A DNA stretch of 64,000 bases, taken from contig NC_134089.1 in assembly GCF_000715075.1 (NCBI RefSeq), forward strand, positions 71,778,697 to 71,842,696. The letters run 5' to 3'. Below, piece after piece: positions 37,801 through 48,100 of the stretch. The translations under genes and the position numbers were made by a program. Each line of letters begins with the position of its first letter. The stretch's first letter is position 1. A model generated the notes under the pieces. It saw nothing but the letters and a program-made list of their open reading frames with translations. It was not told the DNA's origin and made no database searches. The DNA comes from Nicotiana tabacum (taxonomy: Eukaryota > Streptophyta > Magnoliopsida > Solanales > Solanaceae).

Positions 37801-40800
37801 ATTAAGCAAGTTTCTTTGTATAACTTATAATAGATCTTACACTCACATAAATTATTTATTTTGGTAATTAATTAATAGTTTAACAAAATTTATGTAGTAG
37901 TTTAAAATAAAAATAAATCTTAATTAGAAGTAATCAATAGCTAATCTCTAAATTCTTAAGTTATTGTATACCATAAAGCCTTGAAGAATTAATCAGCTTG
38001 GATGCAATCAAGGAGAGAATCAGTAAGGAAAAAAATAATAAGAAAAGGCAAAAGAAAAAAAAAATAGAAGAAAAACCGAACAAAAACCTTAATAGCACAT
38101 GTGACCATAGGTCTCAAACTGAGGCACCAAATGCCAAATTTGACCATGGGTGCCTTCTGCCCTATATAGCAAAATATGGAAAATTTTACTCTAAAATATA
38201 TTTTTATTTGTAAGTAGGATGGGTTCACAGGCCCCAAAATTCTTAATGTGTATACGCCCTGACTCCTTGTTTTTAATTGAAGGGCGAACTCCTTTTGTCT
38301 GGTTGCCATTATTTGTTTAATTGAAGGAAAAGCCATGTATTAGCAGTCATCAGAATGAGCAACTGGATTAGCTTTTGTTGCTAGGCAATTAGCACAATGT
38401 TGATGTGCCTATATGCTTTCTTCGTTGAATCTAATGTCAAATTTCATGTGATTGTAGGAGCAGGATTGGCTTTATCTGGATCCTAAGGATCTTGAAATAT
38501 TTAATCATCAAATTGCGTGGATAAGGGAGCTTCCAAAGCTGTTAGTCCTCTTAGGTGATAAACACCCATTACATGCAAAGGTACCTACTTAGCTACCACC
38601 ATACTGTTCTTACTCTAGATGAAATTTATGGCATATGCATATCCATTTGCTCTACAAGTTTTCATATTTAGCTGAACCATCATCTTTGTCTCCCCCATAA
38701 TTGCCTCTTGTAGGCTGTGTTGCGTCTTCAACTTCGTCTTGGACAAGCTGCTAGTTTGAATGGTCCACTGGCAAAAGAATATGACAATATGCAGCACATA
38801 ATACGAGATTTTTACTGCACCTGCCTCAATGGTACTTAAGATTCATTCTGATCTAATTCCATATTTTATTTCTTTCATATTTCTTAATCTCACATTATTA
38901 ATTCCTCACAGGCTAACCCTTTTTCTTGCACTGTAGGAACTGTAAGCTATGGTCCGTTCATGAGGCTTCCTAGAGATATTCAGGAGCTCTCAATATGCTG
39001 CCTATATTACTTTTCTTTCTTGGACACTGTGCTACTTCAACCTTTAGTCTCATGTTGCATATGTAAGTTTAACTCCTCGACATCACTGATTTTATCTTCC
39101 TAACTAGATGAAAATACCAAGGTCTTTTACAGAACTAACTGGCGCTCAAATTGTGAATTGTTTGAAGTGTGTGACCATCTAATCTAAGTATATGTTTAAG
39201 CTGTTAGAGAGAGCACAATATACATAATTATCTCTTCAACACGCCCCCTCACTTGCGAGCCTGATTCTTTTTCGTGGGTCAAGCACGTGGAAAATCTTTT
39301 TGATAATGGGTGGCGGTGGGACTTGAATCCATGAATTTTGCCTACTCTGGTACCATGTTAAAATAGAAAAAAATAACTTCTCATTGACTTTGTATGGTTA
39401 GGTATACCATTTGAGCCATGCTGGCACTGGGATTTTCCCATTTGGCTAGTGTTTCCATGTTGATTGTCAGCCCAATTTCAGATCAAGATTATGACCCGTG
39501 CTCCCATATCAGCAACACAACTTAATATCCCTTCCTATGTTCTTAGCTCAAAATTGGTGACTGCGTCCCTCCCCTTGCATTTTATAGCAGCCTTATCGTA
39601 TGCCTTGCAGCTTCTATCTTACTCTCAAGCTCAAGTTAGTCCAAGATAGATTACTTCTTCCCAAGAAGCTGCCCCATCCATGCGTCCCATCATCCACATT
39701 TATGCAGTGTGACTCCCCTGTATTCGAACTTCCTCTGGAGAAATCAATGCTCTATCGACGAAGTCTGTGCACAAACTCTTTTTTGGTGAAGTTCTTTATC
39801 TGCTGCAGATCTTCATAATCACTGATGTAAAATTGATATCTACATCAAATCCTTGGAATTTAATTGCAGCACGGTCAGATGCGCTAGCTGCAGCATATGC
39901 AATGTCAAAATCCTCCAAGTAAACTTGTTTTCCACAATCCTAGATGTGGAATTTCTATTTTCCAGTCCTTCGATAGAATGAAAAACTCCGAGATATTGAG
40001 AACTTCTTTCAACTGTAATCTCTGCTGAGGAGATATAGTGCTCACTGCTCGTAGGAAGCATCGTAATTAGCTGAGAGATCCAACCACTGCTGCTGCAGAA
40101 ACTCAGTCTCTCCACCCACCAATGGAAACAACTCCTTTGTAACAAACCACCACGATTCTCAGTCCCTTCACTCCCTTGCCTATCGGCTTTCAGTATATCA
40201 AATGCATAGCCATCGCAACAATGATCCGGGCATGAATATTCATCGTCACCAGCAGTACTGGTCGTTTCAATGTTAATAATGGAGGAATTGGAGGTCCTAG
40301 AATTCTCCATTTGGGTGAGTGATAGTTCGTTGAGCTTCTTTGACGCCATTCCTCCTGTAAGGGAGATGAATTTTACTGGAACATCTTGAAAACTAAGATT
40401 AAGGTCAAACATCTCAAATATCCACTAAAGTATGTCCAAATGGGCAACACAAAATGATGGAATTATAGAATAAGAAAATCAAGAATGCAAAAGAGCAATC
40501 AAAGTATGGGGAATTTGAGTTGAGTATCAGGGGTATAGAAAAATGGCAAGTGGGTTGGGGGTGGGAGAAACAAGGAGGGTATCAAGAAAAAAGGAACGTT
40601 GTCATACGCGCTACACAAACACATTCCTTGTGTATGTCCACATCCAAATATATATAGTGAGAGGACAATGATGAAATAAGAATTACATTTGTTTTTGGAC
40701 AAAGAAGGATGAACGGAAAGGGGGTAGCCGGCTATGGTGGGAGGCAGTCACCAAAAAGAAGAATAAAAAAAGAACACATTGGGCTTGCAGGCGGCACACA

Positions 40801-43800
40801 TTGGCAGGTACTGCCCGCCAGTCGTGGAAGCTACTTGAGTCTCTGCCAAGATGATAGAGGCTTCAATGGTATATTGAATTGTTTGAAGTATGTGAGCATC
40901 TCATCTAAAAGTTTAAGTTGTTAACAAAAGCATACTTTAATATACTTAAATATGTCTGTAGACAATAAATTGCGTCGAGAAAATAAAATCAAGACCGAAA
41001 ATATCGCAACAATCGTAGTATTTTATTTCGAATATTTGAGTGTTACAATCTCTATGATTCCTCTGATTCTACTTTTCTAGTATAAATTCAAGGGCCTTTG
41101 AGCTTGATCTTGAATTGTAATTTGATTTATCCATCGCGAACACTTTGATTGTTGCCACGAATTTTATCACAAACAAGTAGCCTTGATCTTGGATGTCTTG
41201 TATTTGATTTGACTTCGTTCTTGATCTTGAATACTTGAATTGTTCTTCGTTCTTGAGCTTGAGCTTGAGCTTGATTTGTTCTTCGTTCTTGAGCTTGAAC
41301 TTGATTTCTTGAACTTGAACTTGATTGCTTGAAGCTTGAAACTTGTAGAGAAATTTGCGGCGTTTGATCCACGAGCTCTCTCTTGCTTCTTGTTATAACT
41401 TCTGGTGTCTTTTCTGAGTTATGAAGACCCTTATTTATAGTTGTGGAAGGGAAGAATTGTGATAAGAACAAACTCTTTCCGACCAATCAAATTGAAGTGT
41501 GACATGGCTGCATTTGATTGGCCAGAACATGTCACTTGCACACGTGGCGCGATTTCATTGGCCTTTTAGCGTGACTGGACATGCCTTGTCATTTTGACAC
41601 GTGGCATGGTCCTATTGGCTCTTCCGCTTGACTTGGCGCGCCACGTCATTTGACACGTGGCACCAAACTGGGCCTCTAGGAAGATGACATCTTGGGCTTA
41701 ATGAGGTGGGCTCATCACTTTAGCCCAATTAAATGGGCTAGCCCAATTTGGACTTATACAATTAATCCAATTATATTAGCCCAAAATATTTATTCGGACT
41801 AATATATTTAAAATATAATCCAAATTATTTATTGAATTTGAATTCAATAAATTTTTACATGTCTACAATGTCCTAAACAAAAAATATTGCATTGTTTTGC
41901 TTAGTTAAACACTACCCTGGAAACTTATTTGGAGAATTGATGTACCTACTAATGTAGCTTGTTTCAGTTGGCTGGCAGCTTTAAGAGCTTGCTTGACACA
42001 AGAAAATTTAATGAGAAGAGGAGTATCTTTGTGCAATAGATGTTATCTATGTAAAAATGAATGTGAGAGTACAGATCATCTATTTTTGCATTTTACAGTG
42101 GTTAAAGATATATGGGATATGTTCTACAATCTTGTTGGTATAATTTGGGTTATGCCAAGGACCTTGAAAGAAACATTTTGTCATTTGGAACCGTGCAAGA
42201 GTTGGGAATCTATCAAGAAGTTCTGGAAAATGATCCACCAATGTATCATTTGAAGTGTTTGGAAGGACAGGACTCAGAGATGTTTTGATGGAAAAACAAC
42301 TCCCCTACAAATCCCGAAATTTAGATGTTTGCTTAATCTTTTTGCTGGGTGGAACCATTTTGATGTAGATTATCCTATTTTATTTCTTGATTTTGTAAGC
42401 TCCCTGAGTAGTTAGGTGGATTTGATTGTATGTTCTGCAGGGAGATTTATCTCTTTTATGATCAGTTTTTACATCCTCTAGATGCTTCTATTAATGAAAT
42501 ATTACTTTACCTGATTAAAAAAAAGAGAGCATGGAGGTGGGAACTAGAAACTAGAAAATAGAAAAAAAGGCCCATTAAAGGCGAATGCTTGAAGCAGCAC
42601 ACGCAGATGAAATGGTGATAGAGGAAGGGATGGATAGTTGGTTGAGATGAAGTTAAAGTGTTGGCTAATGCATAGACAACCCCTTAAAGTTGGCGCCAAT
42701 TTTCATTTTGACACCTCAACTGACCCTTGTACCTATTAGACAATCCAACACTCGATCAGATTGTGCCTATTGAACAGTTAGTCTCAATCTCTCTTCAAAA
42801 TGAAGCTCGTGATTCCAAGCACACTGACATGGAAATGCACAAATTGATGGGTGATACGTGTAAATTAACACAACAAAAAAATTTTAACGGAGAGACAAAA
42901 GGGAAGAAAAACAAAGAAAGACAAGCCTTTTTTAATAAAGACAAAGAAAAGGCTTTTAAGCTAAAAAAGAACATTATTATCTGATAGTCCCTTCCGACCT
43001 TCCCTCCGTCTGTCGTCCTTTCCCCCTCCCTTCTATTTGTCGGCCCTTCATATTCTTTTTTCTCTCTTTCTTTTTTCCTTTTTTTTCTTTTTCTTCTATC
43101 TTCCCTACAGAGGCCTCTACCGCCACCTTGCACCGATTGCATGTTGGTTACCATTGATGAGTTACCCCTCCATTTTTATCTCCCACAAGCTCCAAAAGAA
43201 AAATTCCGCTCAGCCAAATCCATTAACACCGAAAAACAGAGAGTTGTAACTTGCTTCTCAATAAAAAATGCGCAACTGGATCACTCCATGCCTCCATTGT
43301 TGGCATCTTACTTACCACCACTGCACAGTATGCATACATAAACTCCCTTAACATTATTTCTTTTCACTGTCAAATCTAGGAGTGTTGATTTCTTTCTTAT
43401 CATTGTTGTCAAGTTTGTTAATTTCCACTTTGAATTAGGCTCCTACGATAGCTGAAACGAAGAACTTGAGATATGGAAAAGATATAATTGAAGGATCTGA
43501 GAATGAATTAGTTGCTCACTGGGTTGGGTTTAGATCTAAATATGAAGATGACACTCCTTTAGTGGCTGGTGATGGGATGTCAGCTCTGCGCCTGATTTTT
43601 CAATGGCAGTTAGCTATGGTGTTTGAAATTTTGTGGTACTTTGTAGATGATTCATAGATGAAGAAGAAATGGGTTATTGTGTGGAGAGAAACGGCACAAA
43701 TGGAATTTTTCACTAACTTAAATGGGTGGAGCAAAAGAGGTTTAATGGGTGGCAAGTTGGCGGTGGCGGGAGAAAGTAGGAGGAAGGGGAAGGTGGAGGT

Positions 43801-45094
43801 GGTGGCCGGGAGAGGGAAAGAGGCAGAAGAAAGAAAATTAAAAAGATAATTTTTTTTGGCTTTTCACGCTCTCAAAGGTGTGTTACATTCATTGTGCCAT
43901 CTCAATAGTTTGTGTCTAATAGGTACAATTAAGTTTAGATCAAGTATGCAATAGGAGACGGTCTCAGTTGAGGTGTCAAAATGAAAACTAGGGCAAACTT
44001 TGAAGAGCCGTCTATGTATTTGGCCAAAAAATATGTGTGATTCTACTTGAATATTTTGATCTAAGTTGCTTGGACACGGGTGCGGATCTAGAGGTCGGAT
44101 CCTTCAAGATGTAAATTCTAAGATTCAGGGATATGAATCCTAGTATGGATACGGGTGCAGGGAACCGGCTAAACATAATTAAAAATAACAAAAATATAAA
44201 TTCTTCACGACTATTTCCATCTCTTATCTTCAAATGGAAGCTCAAGCATTCCTTTTCAGTCAACCTAATCCGTCTATTTCCTACCGACTGTTGTCTCCAA
44301 TCCACGTTCTCATCACAAGTGTTGATAATATTGTATTATGTCATCGTGTGTTTCATCTTCTTCCCCCAGAATATGGCCATCGATTTGTAGCCTTTTTATG
44401 GAGTATGTTAGTGCATATAACCAGAAGATTTTCTTTTTTTTTAAGGTTTTCGTTGATCTCCTCGTAATCTTATATTGGATTTTCATGAGTGTTACCAATG
44501 CGTTAGTGTGTCAGTATGTACTGTAAATTTGGACCTGAGTTTATAAGAGTTTGGTCCATGTTCTTTCAGGCCGTGGTGGTTCTAAACTACGTCTAATGAA
44601 AGGCCTTATGGTTTGATTTGGTTCAAACAAATCTTAAATAAACGTTCTCTTGTATCAGGAGAAAATGATATAACTTTAATAAATAAATGGAGTTTCTCTT
44701 TAGTACTTATCTAAAAGCATAGTTACAAAAGATGTTCTGTCAAAGATATAATCGAGGAAGCACAAATAGATATCATTTTGGTTTTTCTCTCTTGTATGAG
44801 TACTAGCAGTCATCCTCATGATATTATTTCGTCTATGTGCTTTTAATGCAGGTCACGAGTTGGAACCATTTATCCTTTTCCGAATCATAGAAGTTCTGCA
44901 CTCATCCTACAAAGCTGGCCATATCCAGATTGCAGATTATATTAGCTTCTTCATCACTTTGCTTTCACGCTTTCAAGTTTATCCTGGTTTTTCTCTATTC
45001 TAGTACTTTAAGACTTAAATACATACATATACCAGCCACCCCCCCCCCATCCGTTTCAAATTCGGAATCATGTTAGGTGTATCTCTGATTGTTT

Positions 45095-45140
<46 letters not shown>

Positions 45141-48100
45141 TCTTTGTCTTTTTTCTTTTAGTGTAAATCTTGTGGAGCCAAAAATAAAGTCCGATGTGCT
45201 GTTTGATCTAACTGGTTTTCCTTACTATGCATGGAAGCACAAAGTTCTTAAAGGAATCAAGGTTTTCCGGAATGATTTATTCTGTTGGACCAATTGAACA
45301 TGTGATTTCTCTGTTGTAGGAAAAGAAGCATTCTCTTTCTTGCTTGCAACCAAACTAAAGTGTAGAGGCCTTTCCTGTTTTAGTACATCTCCTCTAGTTT
45401 AATATAACAATAGAAGTGACAAGCCTAGCTTCCTTTGTTAAATAGTTTTACAGTAAATAGTGTTTCTATAAGTACCATGTTATATTTCCCCCTAATGTTT
45501 GACATTATATGTGATCTGCATAATAACTAAGGTTTTGACAAAAATTGCTAAATTAACTATTCCCTCTTTGATATTATAAAATGTACATATATCTTTAACA
45601 CAGTATCTTTGAATTTGCTATTGAAGATGATTGTAAGAATGAAAAGGGGTATATTCCTCCACGATCAATACTTTTATTTTGCGATATGTAGTTGACGCTT
45701 ATGGTGTTTATAGCTAATGGTTAATTTAAATTATTAACAACTGAATCATATATAAACAAAATTTATCGGAAAAGGGTCTGATTGCCCCTCTACTTTCATT
45801 TATTGTTCAATCCTATCCCCCATTATACTTTCGGTTCAGATATACCCTTGTTCTATATTTGGCCTTATTTTAACGGCAAAGACACGTGGCGTCTTCTGAG
45901 AAATTGAACCAACCCAACATTTAAAAAAAAAAACCAACTCGACTCGTTACCCATAGTCTGTGCGACCCTATTCCCCTCTTACTCTTCTTAAACCCCTATG
46001 GCATACCCCAATGCTTCCAGACCATATCAGTTTTTCCCCTTGGTGAGAAGGCTTCAATAATAGACCCTTTTTCACATTCCATGAACCAAGCAACGCATCT
46101 GAACCGCATATCAGAAGGTGTTGGCCCCACTGAGTATAATATGGGATTCAAAACTCACTTTCCTTGACTTCAAAGGCTTGTTCCCAGAAAACAACCCCAA
46201 ATTCACCATCTTAAATTGAAGTGGAACTCCTCAAAATCTAGCAAAACCAATTAATTAGCATGTGAAAATTCTACATATAATTCAAGAACAATGTTAACAG
46301 CTCTCAGAGTAGAGATTCAAATTTGCATAAATGATAACCATATAGTGCTTTTCCAATCATATCTCCCCTGTTTTCACCTCAGCAAAAACAGAGCTTTCTA
46401 TTTCCAATCATTCACTCTCAGATTCTCCCACGTCGTACAAACCAATTTCCCATGACTTCAGCGATTCCCAGATTCAAAACAAACTCAGACACTAATCTCA
46501 GCCCAACTTCCGACAGCTCTGTTAGTTCCACTCAACTATTTCAACAGATACAACGAGTAGTAATAATTACGAACAACAATAACAACAAACCCAGTATGTT
46601 CCCACTAGTAGTAATAATTACAAAAATAAGAAGAATTACAAAGGAGTAAGGAGAAGGCCATGGGGTAAATTTGCAGCAGAGATAAGAGATCCTAATAAAA
46701 AAGGGTCGAGGATTTGGTTAGGAACTTTTGATGCTGATGTGGATGTTGCTAGGGCTTATGATTGTGCAGCGTTTAATAGAAACAGGGGAATAGGGTTGGG
46801 CGGGTTCTGGGTAACGAGTCGGATTGTTTTTTTTTTTTAATTTAATGTTGGGTTGGTTCAATCTCTCAGAAGGCGCTATGTGTATTGCCGTTAAAATAGG
46901 GGCAAATATAGAACTTTGATGGACGGCATGGGTATATGTGAACGGAAAGTTTTAACGGGGGACAAGATTGAACAATAAATGAAAGTAGAGGGGCAAATCA
47001 GGCCCTTTTTAGAGAAATAGAGCAAATGTTATGGTCAGTATGTTACATTGCATATAATGATAATGATATTGGACTAATAGACAGAATGATTCCCTAGTTT
47101 ATTGATTAGCAATTTAACAGTCAATAAGAAGAGAAACTGATAGAAGGATTACTGCAAAGAAATTGGCAGGTATTGAGATTTGAGTATAACTAAGAAGCCC
47201 TTTCACTTTTTTGATGCGAAAGTACTTTCTCTTTCAGACATCACATTACTTGTTCTTTTGCTATGACCGATAGTTTATAAAAATTAAATCAGGAACCTGG
47301 ATGCTTTTCTGCAGAGAAAATCTATCCTACTAAGAAGCATGAAGGGAAGTCAAATCGTGGAACCTTCAAATCAGTTGTTAGGGCTGTTTGTTCTTGTTTG
47401 TCGCAGATTGGAGATGATGTGCTCGTTCTGCAGTTGCTGGAAAAAGTTGTTCTTGATGAGATAGTGAGTTAAACAGCAAGAGTTACTGTATTGATAGTGC
47501 TTCATTTTGTGATAATTGAACGTAATATTTCTCCAGCCACTGAGCTCTTGGTTTTATTTGTTCTGCAGTCTCACAAACGACCAGTAGATAACATATATGG
47601 TTTTATAAGATTGCTTATCACACTGGATTCAAAACCTACAAGACTTTCCGAGCAGACAATAAATAGATTAAGCGATGTCCTTCCGGAGTACTTCTTAGAC
47701 GTTATGACTGTAAGTATTTTTTGCTGGTTAGTTTCCTGCAACTTTATAAACTGTTTGTTATAGATCAGCTGATTACTACTTGCTTCATCTTTCATGGTGC
47801 TTAGATAATTCTCTACCATTGAATTGTGGTTTACAAGAATGACAACTTCTAACTCGACTTTATTGAGATTGGCCCCCGCTCCCCCCCCCCCCCCAAAAAA
47901 AAAAAAAACAAAAATGAAAGAAAACCCATGCTAGCTGTGATTTGTGTTGTTGGTAGGGACTTGTTCTTAATTTGCATTCTTGCTGGGATTTCGCTCTTAA
48001 TTTCATTTGCTTGTAGTACCTTCAACTCATGGCTTTCTGTTTGTTTTTTAACTTTGATGTAGCACATTCCAGAGGAAGATAATGAGTCTTCTAAGATATT

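Larger units (their letters stand above)
45768..47012. mobile_element. Long-TIR (Pack-type) element carrying an ERF gene fragment, intron 15
   Basis: The left arm (from about 45768, GGAAAAGGGTCTGATTGCCC) and the reversed right arm (to about 47012, AAAAAGGGCCTGATTTGCCC) stay alignable for about 220 bases each. They share TCTACTTTCATTTATTGTTC, TTCTGAGA(A/G)ATTGAACCAA and CGACTCGTTACCC. No transposase is seen, and no exact target duplication was identified. The roughly 0.8-kb interior carries a leader-like stretch and an AP2/ERF domain, the structure expected of a gene-capturing TIR element. Confidence 0.85.

Noticed and set aside
39464..39818. Plus-strand frames over the TOE-like pseudogene
   Set aside because: Antisense shadows; the minus strand carries the AP2-domain sequence.
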